Counted from the stretch's first letter, positions 17,107 to 25,394 are shown. The stretch: 41,829 nt of DNA from Alteromonadaceae bacterium UBA2620 (GCA_002339125.1 DDJQ01000057.1:1-41829), one strand, 5' to 3'. Notes: generated by a model not told the origin, from the letters alone. Numbers and translations: made by a program.

Positions 17107-17136
17107 TTAAACACCTCGGTCACCACCGTGTATAAT
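17107..17136 (+). promoter_or_regulatory. Sigma-70 promoter of the YgjP-like gene
   Basis: A perfect TATAAT lies at 17131-17136. The best -35 match, TTAAAC at 17107-17112, is 18 bases upstream. The -10 box ends 33 bases before the ATG at 17170, which argues for that start rather than an in-frame ATG at 17086. Confidence 0.6.
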
Positions 17137-17169
17137 GCGGCGAGTCTTCCCGGCAAAACAGAATCATCT

Positions 17170-17691
17170 ATGGCTGCTCCCCTCACCTACCTGTCTCATT
17201 ATCCGCAACATTTGCAGGATCAGGTTGCACAACTATTGAGTGCCAATAAGCTAGGAGACTGGCTGCGCGCTCGCTATCCCCGGATACATAATATAAATAA
17301 CGATAAAGCGTTACGTGATTATGCGATGGTGATTAAGAATCAGTACATGAAGAAAACGCAGCCATTAAGTAAGGTGATTTACGACAATAAGATTCACATT
17401 GTAAACCATGCGCTGGGCCTGCACTCTTATGTTTCGCGGGTTCAGGGCGGCAAGCTGAAAAGTAAAAATGAACTGAGGGTGAGCGAACTATTTAAAGCTA
17501 CCCCGGAAGCTTTTTTAAATATGATTGTTGTGCATGAACTTGCCCACCTGAAGGAAAAGGAACACAATAAAGCGTTCTATCAGCTGTGCCGACACATGTT
17601 GCCCGACTACCATCAAATTGAATTTGACGTTCGCGTGTACTTAACTGAGTTGGAAAATACCGGCCATGTTTTTGTACCACCCACTGTCTGA
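17170..17691 (+). CDS. YgjP-like zinc metallopeptidase-domain protein
   Basis: This protein is about 173 residues long. It has the zinc motif HELAH in 'IVVHELAHLKEKEHNKAFY' (about residue 120), with a further His six residues after the motif. That is the arrangement of the YgjP/DUF45 (WLM-related) family, small cytosolic metallopeptidase-like proteins of poorly known function. The N-terminal part carries the family segment 'IKNQYMKKTQPLSKVIYD'. The ATG at 17170 is chosen because a TATAAT box lies inside a longer upstream extension. The UPF0231 gene starts 8 bases after the stop, so the two probably form an operon. Substrates are unknown. Confidence 0.88.
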   Translation: MAAPLTYLSHYPQHLQDQVAQLLSANKLGDWLRARYPRIHNINNDKALRDYAMVIKNQYMKKTQPLSKVIYDNKIHIVNHALGLHSYVSRVQGGKLKSKNELRVSELFKATPEAFLNMIVVHELAHLKEKEHNKAFYQLCRHMLPDYHQIEFDVRVYLTELENTGHVFVPPTV

Positions 17692-17699
17692 GATAAACC

Positions 17700-18050
17700 A
17701 TGGATTTTGAATTTTTAACCGATGTTACCGGCGAGCCACTGGCCAAATGCGATGTGGAAAGTGAATATTTTGGCGACTGGCTAAGCCATGATATTGGTGC
17801 AGATACTGTAGCTGTTGCCACTTTAATGGCAGCGATAGAAAAGCTACTTACCAGACAACAAATGGAATTTGAATATACCGGCAAAATTTATCACCTGATG
17901 ATTGCCGACGACGAAGTCGAACTGTTCCTGAATAATACCGAACTTAATCACAGTGAGTTCGACGAAGATTTGGCTGAAGGCCCGGTCTCAGGCTGTGGTC
18001 TGATGGACTTTGCTAATCTGCTCGAAAACTGGCTGGCGTTTATCCGCTAA
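17700..18050 (+). CDS. UPF0231 (YacL) family protein
   Basis: This 116-residue acidic protein begins 'MDFEFLTDVTGEPLAKCDVE', very like the start of Escherichia coli YacL ('MDYEFLRDITG'). It ends with the family block 'CGLMDFANLLENWLAFIR'. Length matches UPF0231 proteins (about 120 residues). No function is established for the family. It contains no membrane segment or metal-binding motif. It follows the YgjP-like gene by 8 bases and has no terminator before it, so the two are likely co-transcribed. Confidence 0.88.
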   Translation: MDFEFLTDVTGEPLAKCDVESEYFGDWLSHDIGADTVAVATLMAAIEKLLTRQQMEFEYTGKIYHLMIADDEVELFLNNTELNHSEFDEDLAEGPVSGCGLMDFANLLENWLAFIR

Positions 18051-18292
18051 CGTCATATACAAGGTGTTCAAATTGTAACAGTTTTTCTGTAGCTAAGCGC
18101 ATTCCTTACCAGTACAGTGATTAAACCTGTTTAGTGCAGCAACACATCTGGCTGTGTGAGCTGACGTCAATGGATTATCCTTAATCTCTCGATGGAGTGT
18201 AAGAATGCGTTTAACGCGCGGGGGTGACGTACTGGTTCAGCAAACCCTGGCAACTAAACACAGTAATTTGGTGTGTTAGTACCCCGCCAGAA
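18051..18292. other. Intergenic stretch without a gene
   Basis: This 242-base gap lies between convergent genes. I see no protein-like frame. There are only small, imperfect hairpins, such as AACACAGTAATTTGGTGTGTT near 18258, and no clear terminator with a T run. Confidence 0.4.
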
Positions 18293-18763
18293 TTAACAAT
18301 GTGAATAACTATTAGCCCAGAAGATACGATTGGTCATGGTGTCATGGGTATGTTGCTGATTGAGATACATGGCGCCTAACAGGTAAGCTTCCAGCTCGCC
18401 CTCATTGCTACACTGCCATTTTTCAACCACTTTTGAATGCCACTGAACGTGATGCACCAGTTCATGCAGTAATACCTCTTTGAATCTGGGGTTATCCAAT
18501 GCATTCACATAATGCCGGGCATTAGCAACTGACTGTGGGTCCAGTATATAAATAGTGCCGTAAGTGCCATCCTCGAATGCATAGAGGGCCTTTATGCGCA
18601 TATCGATACCTGATTCCGGCACGGTTGCATCGGTATTTTGATAATATTCTTCGGTGAGTTCCTTGTGACTTAACACCACAACTTCTGGATGCGGCAGGCC
18701 CTGCGTACGATAGCTTGTATGCATTTCAATCCAGCTTAGCAAAGTGGTAATCAATAGCTCCAT
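18293..18763 (-). CDS. Putative HExxH metallopeptidase-like protein
   Basis: The protein has about 156 residues if the ATG at 18763 is used. A GTG at 18835 in the same frame would add 24 polar residues, but it sits at the edge of an upstream terminator. The motif 'LLHELVHHVQWHSKV' gives HExxH plus a nearby His. A downstream Glu in 'NEGELEAYLLGAMYL' could be the third zinc ligand in gluzincin fashion. It resembles uncharacterised proteobacterial DUF proteins with an HExxH core (DUF6647-like, from memory). No signal peptide is obvious. The neighbour downstream on the same strand is distant, so it is probably monocistronic. Protease activity is inferred only from the motif. Confidence 0.7.
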   Translation of the reverse strand: MELLITTLLSWIEMHTSYRTQGLPHPEVVVLSHKELTEEYYQNTDATVPESGIDMRIKALYAFEDGTYGTIYILDPQSVANARHYVNALDNPRFKEVLLHELVHHVQWHSKVVEKWQCSNEGELEAYLLGAMYLNQQHTHDTMTNRIFWANSYSHC

Positions 18764-18842
18764 TTCAGGACCCAGCAAAAAACTTGAGTTATGATCTTTA
18801 CGTTGATGCTGATGAAAAGGCGCACAAAGCAGCACACGTAAA

Positions 18843-18874
18843 ATAAAAAAGCCCGCATCGAAGATGAGCCGGCT
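18843..18874 (-). terminator. Rho-independent terminator after the catechol dioxygenase
   Basis: On the minus strand AGCCGGC (18874-18868) pairs with GCGGGCT (18856-18850) with one mismatch. The loop is 11 bases and TTTTTTATTT follows. It ends the transcript of the dioxygenase gene about 35 bases after its stop codon. Confidence 0.7.
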
Positions 18875-18906
18875 GTTGAACGTGGTTTGATACCATTCAA
18901 AACTGG

Positions 18907-19833
18907 TTAGGTGTAAACCCCTAAAAAACTCTCCGGTACATGCAGAGACTGTGAAAATGCGGCATGGCCAAGTTCGTCCATGGTCCAGGTTAACAGCGGC
19001 ATATCCGGATAATAGGTGTAGCCGTCGCAGAACACTTCGTTACGATTACCCGATGGATCAAAGTAATAAACAGTTTTAACCTGTGTCACACCATGGCGAT
19101 CGTTCATTTCTACCGGTATTTCATATTTGCCTATCAGATCGGCAGCGCGAATGTGATCCTGGGAGTTTTCCAGTCTGAAGGATACGTGGTGGATAAGGCC
19201 AGGATTAGGATTTACTCCAAAAGCGATGTCGTGGGCCCGGCTTGAACAGCTCACGAAAAACAACACCGTACTCCCCTCACCATCAATGACTCGTTCGGTA
19301 TAGCTAAACTCAAAGACTTCGGTGAACAGTTTTAAGTTTTGGTCTGCATCAGGCCCCACAATAAAGACGTGATCCAGCCCGTTTATGCGAAAACCGCGAC
19401 ATACATCATCATCGGGGATCACATCAGGGTTGAGCGTGCCCAGTGAGTTACCCACCTGCTCTTTCTCGGCAAACAGATGCATTTCATGACCGGTAGGCAG
19501 AATAAACTTTAACCGACGTCCACTTTTAGGGTAAACCCCGGCATCTACGCGCTCTACCTCTATGCCAAAATCGATAATTTTCTTTTCTAAATCGTCCAGC
19601 GTAGCATCGTCATATACCTTAAAGGCAATATGATCCAATCCAGCCTGATCAGTTTCACGCAATACCAGACTGTGATGATCGTGTTCCGCCCACGCTTTAA
19701 AATAGACCAGGCCATCATCGTCGGTCATCATCTCGTGCAAGCCCATTCGGGTACCGTAATGTTGTTTGGAATCGGCCATATCCAGTACTCGCATCTGAAC
19801 TTCGGCCAGTCTTAGTACACCACGCATTGACAT
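18907..19833 (-). CDS. Catechol 2,3-dioxygenase (extradiol, VOC superfamily)
   Basis: This 308-residue protein has the two-domain extradiol fold. The iron ligands are visible: His in the C-terminal repeat 'GLDHVFIVG' (near residue 155), His in 'GLIHHVSFRLE' (near 215) and Glu in 'NRNEVFCDGYTYYPD' (near 265). The last of these is a signature of metapyrocatechases. It opens the catechol ring next to the hydroxyl groups to give 2-hydroxymuconic semialdehyde. The ATG at 19833 is preferred to the GTG at 19842, since AAGGTGG lies at good spacing before it. No other meta-cleavage gene (dehydrogenase, hydrolase, hydratase or ferredoxin) is adjacent and a terminator follows, so it is an orphan. It may detoxify catechols or feed a pathway encoded elsewhere. 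Confidence 0.93.
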   Translation of the reverse strand: MSMRGVLRLAEVQMRVLDMADSKQHYGTRMGLHEMMTDDDGLVYFKAWAEHDHHSLVLRETDQAGLDHIAFKVYDDATLDDLEKKIIDFGIEVERVDAGVYPKSGRRLKFILPTGHEMHLFAEKEQVGNSLGTLNPDVIPDDDVCRGFRINGLDHVFIVGPDADQNLKLFTEVFEFSYTERVIDGEGSTVLFFVSCSSRAHDIAFGVNPNPGLIHHVSFRLENSQDHIRAADLIGKYEIPVEMNDRHGVTQVKTVYYFDPSGNRNEVFCDGYTYYPDMPLLTWTMDELGHAAFSQSLHVPESFLGVYT

Positions 19834-20057
19834 ATTTACCACCTTGTATTTGTTACATTTTTTTATAACAATGATTTAGTTTAGTCGCGAATTGTTAATT
19901 TTTTGTGCCGCTTATTATCTAAAAACACCAGGAATAAAACCCCGGTGATAAACGGTAGGCACCTGTTATCTTTACCTTAAAGCAACAATTCACAACAGAT
20001 CGTGTTGCTGCGTGACGGTTGGACCAGCCTACCATTGCAAAGCCATTCGTTAACAGT

Positions 20058-20133
20058 GTGTAAACTTACACGGGCTTGGATGTACTGGGAAATACCTTTT
20101 AAAGACGGGTATTATACCTAAAAGGTATTCCCC
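20058..20133. repeat. Two inverted repeats before the truncated amidohydrolase
   Basis: GTGTAA-AC-TTACAC at 20058-20071 is a perfect palindrome. Next to it, GGGAAATACCTTTTA (20087-20101) and TAAAAGGTATTCCCC (20119-20133) pair at 14 of 15 positions around a 17-base loop. They sit exactly where the missing 5' part of the amidohydrolase would begin. They could be a terminator, an operator, or an end of a small mobile element. The 311-base gap 19843-20154 otherwise holds only the dioxygenase promoter. Confidence 0.5.
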
Positions 20134-20154
20134 TTGGTTACAGCAAGGTTTTAA

Positions 20155-20610
20155 TGGTATGGCACCGGGGCTATTAAATCGGAGATTACGCAGGATTTCG
20201 GCGATCCACCCGACAACATTGTGCATAAGCTTACCGGCAACGGTGTGCAACGTGCCAGGCAAGCAGCCCGCTTTCTTGCCGATAAGGACTATCCCCTGCT
20301 GTTGGCCTCTGATTATCCTTCCAGTCCCTCTTTTGCGGCGAGCCCCGGCCTCTCCACTTATTATGAGATGGAACAAATGGCGGATGCCGGTATTTCTGCA
20401 GCGCAGATTTTTGCAGCAGCCACCATTAACGGACCCCGGCAATTTGGACTGGATGAACAGTACGGAAGCATTGAGCCCGGAAAAGTCGCTAACCTGCTGA
20501 TCCTGGATAAAAATCCAAGATTGAAGGTGAGCAACTGGCTGACCATCGATACCATCGTACTGCACGGCACTGCGATAAAGCGGGAGGATTTAGCCGTTAA
20601 TAGTCATTAA
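20155..20610 (+). pseudogene. Amidohydrolase, 3' fragment
   Basis: The open frame encodes the last ~150 residues of an imidazolonepropionase-like amidohydrolase. It starts in 'WYGTGAIKSEITQDFGDPPD' and includes the conserved metal or catalytic Asp segment 'LLLASDYPSSPSF'. It ends with the family closing block 'YGSIEPGKVANLLILDKNP' followed by 'IDTIVLHGTAI'. The N-terminal HxH motif and the Lys/His metal ligands are absent, and stop codons lie directly upstream in all relevant frames (20119, 20152). A full protein is usually above 400 residues. The only candidate start, a GTG at 20221, has no ribosome site. It is therefore a 5'-truncated gene, probably without function. Confidence 0.85.
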
Positions 20611-20625
20611 GATGGGCCGGTAACA

Positions 20626-21405
20626 TCAGAACAAGGCCAATAATCCTTCAGCGCCAACCATTACTATTTCAAAGGCAATAAGGATGATAATGATCCACTC
20701 TAAAAACGAAGAGTGCTTATGCTTAAGTTCATCAGCCAGCATATCGAACAATTCGTGAATAACGTTAAGTTTGTTCGATAACAGCTCAACCCTGGGGCGA
20801 ATATCCAGATACTTCGCAGCCGTGTTGTAGGCCAGTTCGTAAACCGGGTATTCCCAGAAAAACTCAGGCGTATCAAGCAGATTATAGTGCAGAAAAATAT
20901 CGCTTTTAGTGCCAAACAGATGTCCGCGAATTCTGGCTATTTCACGCCGCCCCAGCTTAATGGAGCCAGTCTCGGCCAGTACCTTAGGTAAGTGACTGTA
21001 CTCGGCAATAGTATGCTGGGCCCTGAGTTCATAATCATTAAGCTTGATGGACTGTGCCAGCGCGTGACTTATCGCCAGGCGCAGCAAGGGATCGTCTGAC
21101 GACAGCGTGATATGGTCTTTTTGCAGTTTGACCTCACCCGCACCAACGGTAAACCGAAAGTGCTCCTGATGTTCGCCAGCCAGCAACTCGCTTTGAATCT
21201 TTAAGCGATGTAACAACGACAAACGTTCATCTTCGTCGATACCCCAGAAAACCACTACACCGTAGTCAAATACCCAGGCTTCGCCACCTGGCAGCTCGAT
21301 CAATGAGGCGTCACGATAACGGGTACCAATATCAACCGGATAGTCAGAAGTCAGCTGACTTTCGGGCAGTGCGTAAACCGAAACACGGTCATTAGTAAAT
21401 TGCAT
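20626..21405 (-). CDS. RMD1/DUF155 family membrane protein
   Basis: This 259-residue protein has the DUF155 core, including 'VFDYGVVVFWGIDEDE' near residue 50. The central block is 'HALAQSIKLNDYE' and the helical block 'LLDTPEFFWEYPVYELAYNTAAKYLDIRPRV' follows. It ends in a C-terminal membrane segment ('WIIIILIAFEIVMVGAEGLL'). Fungal RMD1/RMD8 and mitochondrial RMND1 belong to this family; RMND1 supports mitochondrial translation, but the bacterial role is not established. The ATG at 21405 is used rather than a TTG five codons earlier. It converges with the amidohydrolase fragment and follows the GGDEF gene on the same strand after a 137-base gap. Confidence 0.87.
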   Translation of the reverse strand: MQFTNDRVSVYALPESQLTSDYPVDIGTRYRDASLIELPGGEAWVFDYGVVVFWGIDEDERLSLLHRLKIQSELLAGEHQEHFRFTVGAGEVKLQKDHITLSSDDPLLRLAISHALAQSIKLNDYELRAQHTIAEYSHLPKVLAETGSIKLGRREIARIRGHLFGTKSDIFLHYNLLDTPEFFWEYPVYELAYNTAAKYLDIRPRVELLSNKLNVIHELFDMLADELKHKHSSFLEWIIIILIAFEIVMVGAEGLLALF

Positions 21406-21546
21406 GAATGCTGAAACCAATAGATGAAAACCGTGCGATTATGCGCTTTGTCGGTCAATCTACCTATTACATTCAGAGTGGAAAATATTCTTCGCCAGGA
21501 CAAATAATTTTCATCAGCACGAAAAAACAAAACGCACACTGCTAGC

Positions 21547-22524
21547 TCAGCGTGTAGTCGGCAAGATCGTAAAAACAAAAGTTGTTTTGCTCTGGCGTTT
21601 GATTTTTTGCGATGCCGCGTCGGCACTTTCTATCAGCGTGTGCTGCTCGGTACCATGGGTGGGAAAAATTGAGATACCAATGCTCACGCCTACCTGTAAT
21701 CGGTGCCCATTAACGTGTATTGGCGCCTCGAAAGCACGAACAATACGATTAGCGACTTCTCTTATAGCGCCTTTATCAAGAGGTTTATACAGCACAATAG
21801 CAAACTCGTCGCCGCCCAAGCGGGCAATTAAATCAATTTCCCGGCAGTTTTCACGAAATACCTGAGCAATGATATGCAGGAGTTTATCTCCGGTCTGGTG
21901 CCCGTAAATATCGTGAACCGCTTTAAACATATCCAAATCGAGGATCATTACGCCAAGCAGCGCACTATCCCGTTTTGCCATATTAATGAATTTATCAAAA
22001 GTGGCATAAAACTGATTGCGGTTGGCCAATCCGGTTAGCTGATCCGTCATGGCCATTTGCTTAATCTTTTGCTGCGCGAGTTTTCGATCAGTGATGTCCT
22101 GAACAATGCCATGGGATTGCACCACATTGCCCATTACATCACGATCGTGCACACACTTTTCGTGAACCCAGCGCACCTCGCCGTTGTCCTGTCGGGTGAT
22201 ACGGTGCTCTACATCAAACGGAGTGTTAGTGGTTGTAGACCGGTCAAACTGCTGCAGTACATACTCTCTGTCATAGGGCTGGATAACTAAGAAATAAATC
22301 ATCGGCGTCGAAAACAAAGCAAGGAAAGCCACATCAACCAGTACATTTTGCCACGGCGAAAACTCTGTAGGTAATGCGTACAGCCCAACCATTATCCCTG
22401 TCTCGATAACAATAATAACCGTCAGGATTTTGATAAACAGCTTTTTGGTGAGTTTTTGAGTACCGATTGGCTTCGACTCCTGAATAACCTGATTAAAACT
22501 GCAGACAGAACCGCGTATTTCCAA
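21547..22524 (-). CDS. Diguanylate cyclase (GGDEF) with frameshifted tail and shortened PAS domain
   Basis: The frame encodes two N-terminal membrane segments (about residues 30-50 and 62-82), the second half of a PAS/PAC domain ('RITRQDNGEVRWVHE' and 'GIVQDITDRK'), and a GGDEF domain with intact 'RLGGDEFAIVL'. It would make cyclic di-GMP at the inner membrane. Three things are odd. The only in-frame start upstream of the membrane segments is a TTG at 22524 without a ribosome site. The PAS fold lacks its first half, as the membrane helix runs straight into 'DREYVLQQF'. The C-terminal helix is out of frame: after 'SADAAS' the family's next residues appear in another frame as 'AKNQTPEQNNFCFYD', ending at a TAG at 21542. 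A deletion of about 7 bases near 21612 explains this. Activity is doubtful. Confidence 0.85.
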   Translation of the reverse strand: MEIRGSVCSFNQVIQESKPIGTQKLTKKLFIKILTVIIVIETGIMVGLYALPTEFSPWQNVLVDVAFLALFSTPMIYFLVIQPYDREYVLQQFDRSTTTNTPFDVEHRITRQDNGEVRWVHEKCVHDRDVMGNVVQSHGIVQDITDRKLAQQKIKQMAMTDQLTGLANRNQFYATFDKFINMAKRDSALLGVMILDLDMFKAVHDIYGHQTGDKLLHIIAQVFRENCREIDLIARLGGDEFAIVLYKPLDKGAIREVANRIVRAFEAPIHVNGHRLQVGVSIGISIFPTHGTEQHTLIESADAASQKIKRQSKTTFVFTILPTTR

Positions 22525-23150
22525 ACAGTATTGAACCGGCTAAGGATAAGTGTCACTACCTATTATAGCGCAATATTACCTTGTCTAAGTGTCAGAAAAA
22601 CTATTCTTTAGTTCGAAATGGAGGAAAATTTTGGAAGTCATAATCAGCCGGGTTCTTCACTCATATTGTGTAAAACCAGTACGCTAATTCCATCGACTGT
22701 AATACTAATAAAGACCCGTTCATTCCTCAATAATAGCCCAGTTGGCGCTTGCATTAAGAGTGAAACAATCGTTTCATCGTGTGGTTTGTCATAAGCTCGT
22801 CATACCGAACAGATGCCGCCAAATTTGGCCTTTAAGTCTTAAAACACCCTGAAAACGAAGTAAAAACCGTTACGCGTAACTCTTTTTGGTGATTTTACAG
22901 CCAATAACCTGATGTATTGCCAATCGTCGAGATAAGCTTCCTGGCATATGACTAACCCTTAACGCACTCTTTGTAGGGAGGCCAATAGCTTTTACGAACG
23001 TATTTTATTCTTAGCTAATAAGAGTAATCACAGGATAACCCAGGCGGCCTATTCCTGAAGAATAAAAGAGACCTGTGATGAGTTAAACAGTGAGGCGTGG
23101 CAGACAGAGGAGAAAAACAACGATAGAGGATTTTAAATTTCGGTGATAGA
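22525..23150. other. Long intergenic stretch without a gene
   Basis: Over 620 bases I find no protein-like frame on either strand. It contains an 8-bp inverted repeat, ATCACAGG (23027-23034) with CCTGTGAT (23072-23079), enclosing a shorter CAGG/CCTG pair. It lies between the upstream end of the GGDEF gene and the 3' end of the oxidoreductase operon. It may be residue of deleted genes. Confidence 0.4.
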
Positions 23151-23158
23151 AAAACAAT

Positions 23159-23180
23159 GCTCCCCTGGTGTAAGGGGAGC
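23159..23180 (-). terminator. Rho-independent terminator of the TetR-AcuI operon
   Basis: A perfect 7-bp stem GCTCCCC / GGGGAGC has an 8-base loop. On the minus strand it is followed by ATTGTTTTT. It lies just after the oxidoreductase stop codon. Confidence 0.8.
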
Positions 23181-23191
23181 TCGTCAATCAA

Positions 23192-24175
23192 TCAGGCATT
23201 CACGTCGACAACAATTCGACCCTGTACCTGACCTGACAGAAACTGAGGAGCAACCTCAAGGGCCTCCGCCAGGGTAACCTGTTTGGTTATGGTTGAGAGG
23301 CTGGATTCCGGTAAGTCTTTTATAACCCGTGCCCAGGCTTTTTCACGCACTGCCAGGGTTTGTGTCACACTGTTAATCCCCATCAGTTTTACGCCGCGCA
23401 GAATAAATGGCGCTACGGTAGCCGGAAAATCCATGCCCTGAGCCAGGCCACAAGCTGCTACCGCCCCCTCAGACTGAGTGGCCGCACAGGCATTAGCCAA
23501 CGTGTGACTCCCTACAGAATCGACGACACCCGCCCAACGCTCTTTAGCCAGTGGGCGACCTGGTTCACTGAGTGTCGCACGATCGATGACCTCTTTGGCG
23601 CCCAGGCCTTTTAACGTATCCGCCTGTTCTAACCGACCTGTAGAGGCCACTACGTCGTAACCAAGGTTCGCCAGGATTGCAATAGCAGTGGTGCCCACAC
23701 CACCATTTGCACCGGTAACAAGCACCTCGCCCTTGTCAGGTGTAACGCCCTGCGATTCAAGCGCCATCACACACAGCATGGCGGTATAACCGGCAGTGCC
23801 CACTGCCATAGCGTGCTGACTGGATAGGCCCGCTGGCATCTGTTGCACAAAATCAGCGTTGATTCGGGCTTTTTGTGCTAACCCTCCCCAATACTGCTCG
23901 CCCAGCCCCCAGCCGTTTACCAGTACCTTATCGCCAGTGGAGAATCTTTCTGAACGACTTTCAATCACCGTACCCGCCAAATCAATACCCGCTACCATAG
24001 GGAATTGTCTGACTACCGGGCTTTTACCAGTAATGCCCAGCGCATCCTTGTAATTCAACGTGCTGTAGTCAACCGCTATCAGGACATCCTCATCTGGTAA
24101 TGCCGACTCATCAAGTTCGGTAATTTCTGCAGTGTAGTCCTGGTCGTCTTTATTAATATAAATCGCTTTAAACAT
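23192..24175 (-). CDS. acuI: YhdH/AcuI-family acrylyl-CoA reductase-like oxidoreductase
   Basis: This 327-residue zinc-free medium-chain reductase is of the quinone-oxidoreductase type. An N-terminal GroES-like domain ('STLNYKDALGITG', 'AGIDLAGTV') precedes a Rossmann domain with 'VTGANGGVGTTAIAILANLGY'. The family block 'LRGVKLMGINSV' follows. YhdH/AcuI proteins reduce acryloyl-CoA with NADPH, which detoxifies acrylate formed, for example, from dimethylsulfoniopropionate in marine bacteria. The start at 24175 is fixed by a GGAGG site. It lies 14 bases after the TetR gene, with a terminator at its end, so the two form an operon. Substrate use is inferred from the family. Confidence 0.9.
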   Translation of the reverse strand: MFKAIYINKDDQDYTAEITELDESALPDEDVLIAVDYSTLNYKDALGITGKSPVVRQFPMVAGIDLAGTVIESRSERFSTGDKVLVNGWGLGEQYWGGLAQKARINADFVQQMPAGLSSQHAMAVGTAGYTAMLCVMALESQGVTPDKGEVLVTGANGGVGTTAIAILANLGYDVVASTGRLEQADTLKGLGAKEVIDRATLSEPGRPLAKERWAGVVDSVGSHTLANACAATQSEGAVAACGLAQGMDFPATVAPFILRGVKLMGINSVTQTLAVREKAWARVIKDLPESSLSTITKQVTLAEALEVAPQFLSGQVQGRIVVDVNA

Positions 24176-24189
24176 TGTGCCCTCCGGGG

Positions 24190-24816
24190 TTAACGCTTGA
24201 TAGAAAGTTGATGGATAAAACCATCGGCAAATTTTTGCATTGGCGAGCTCGACTGCATGACCTTGGCAGTCAGAATGGCGCCTTCCCAACCAATCCAGAA
24301 AAACTCAGCCTGCTGTAAACAGTCAGTCTCCTGATGAATTAACCCAAGCACTTTTGCCTGCTCCAGGTTATGTGCCAGCATCGATGTCCAGTTTTTTAAA
24401 CACTGAGCCAACGGTTGCTTGAAAGACTCCGACAGTATTGGCATTTCCTGGCCAAAGTTACCGATTAAACAACCTCTGCTAAACCGATACTTCTCCATCC
24501 CATCAATGGCCTCATTAACGAATGCCTCGACTCCTTTGAGAGGTTCCGACGGATGAGAGGCAAGACACCGACGTAATTTAGCGCAAAAATACTGGTCATA
24601 ACGCTCTATCACCTGCAGGCCAAAATCATCCTTATTTTTAAAGTAGTGATAAAAGGATCCCTTTGGCACTCCTACCCGCTTGAGGATCATATCGATACCA
24701 ACAGTGTTAAAGCCCCGCTCTGTAAGAATAGCCATGCCGGCTAACAACAATGCCTCTTTTGTGTCTGCAAAATTTCTGGCTGATTTAGGCGGTCTGCCCC
24801 TGCGTATTTCCTGCAT
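24190..24816 (-). CDS. TetR-family regulator of the acuI-like gene
   Basis: This 208-residue protein has the TetR helix-turn-helix at residues 15-60 ('VGVPKGSFYHYFKNKDDF' is the recognition part). A helical ligand-binding domain follows, with 'SRGCLIGNFGQE', a cysteine-containing block seen in NemR/AcuR-like repressors. It is first in the operon with the YhdH/AcuI oxidoreductase. Two palindromic sites of the form TAGACC-GATCGG lie 12 and 34 bases before its start, so it probably represses its own operon. A reactive electrophile such as acrylate or a quinone is a plausible signal, as known for relatives. Confidence 0.92.
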   Translation of the reverse strand: MQEIRRGRPPKSARNFADTKEALLLAGMAILTERGFNTVGIDMILKRVGVPKGSFYHYFKNKDDFGLQVIERYDQYFCAKLRRCLASHPSEPLKGVEAFVNEAIDGMEKYRFSRGCLIGNFGQEMPILSESFKQPLAQCLKNWTSMLAHNLEQAKVLGLIHQETDCLQQAEFFWIGWEGAILTAKVMQSSSPMQKFADGFIHQLSIKR

Positions 24817-24828
24817 ATTCCACTCTTT

Positions 24829-24865
24829 TAGACCGATCGTCTAATTATTATAGACCGATCGGCTA
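24829..24865. promoter_or_regulatory. Tandem TetR operators
   Basis: TAGACCGATCGTCTA (24829-24843) and TAGACCGATCGGCTA (24851-24865) are 15-base near-palindromes 22 bases apart. That is two helical turns, directly upstream of the TetR gene. Sites of the type TAGACC-N4-GGTCTA are known for NemR-like TetR repressors. Autoregulation is the natural reading. Confidence 0.8.
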
Positions 24866-25394
24866 TAAATAAAAGAGAAATTCCGAAACAAATAGGTATG
24901 CTACTGTTAAATAAACTAATTATTCCGTGATGAGGAAACTTTTATAGTACTCCAACGCGCGCTGCGATTGAGGAGAAAGAAGCAGATTTGAAAGTTTAAT
25001 AATATCTCTGCCATTGAGTATCTTAAGGGTGGATTGAGCGTAGGGTTGCTAATGTAAAGCGCAGTCAGACTTCCAACGTCAGAACGAGGCCTTTATGGAG
25101 CCTTCCGGCAAGTATCCGATTGCGCTTGTTAACAAAAGATATATCGGGATATGGAGTGTACTGTCGCCAAAAACCCGGGCTGTGGCCCCCGGATATCATG
25201 AACCTTGTCTTCCTCGTTGGCTGCGCACACAATGCAGCCAACCACAGTCAACACGGCAGGAAACAATACCTTAGTTATATTAACGCGTAGAAACGATATT
25301 TACGTGAAAATCACTGTGCCCGTTTACCTGTTATATCCACTATTGCTAAGCCTAGATGGCGAAAGGTAAAAAATACAGGTAACGGGTGTTATGT
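24866..25394. other. Intergenic stretch with hairpins
   Basis: I see no protein-like frame in these 529 bases. Structures seen: GTTGGCTGC / GCAGCCAAC (25215-25241), a perfect 9-bp stem with a 9-base loop; and CCCGTTTACCTGT (25319-25331) pairing with ACAGGTAACGGG (25375-25386), apart from one extra T, around a 43-base loop. The latter ends 9 bases before the alpha-E gene's stop codon and may belong to its transcript end. Confidence 0.4.

Noticed and set aside
20050..20565. 171-residue minus-strand frame over the amidohydrolase fragment
   Set aside because: The plus strand gives clear amidohydrolase motifs; the minus-strand protein has no recognisable features.
24900..25390. Small RNA or riboswitch in the long gap after the TetR operators
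   Set aside because: There are hairpins, but no conserved riboswitch core and no terminator with a T run that would support one.
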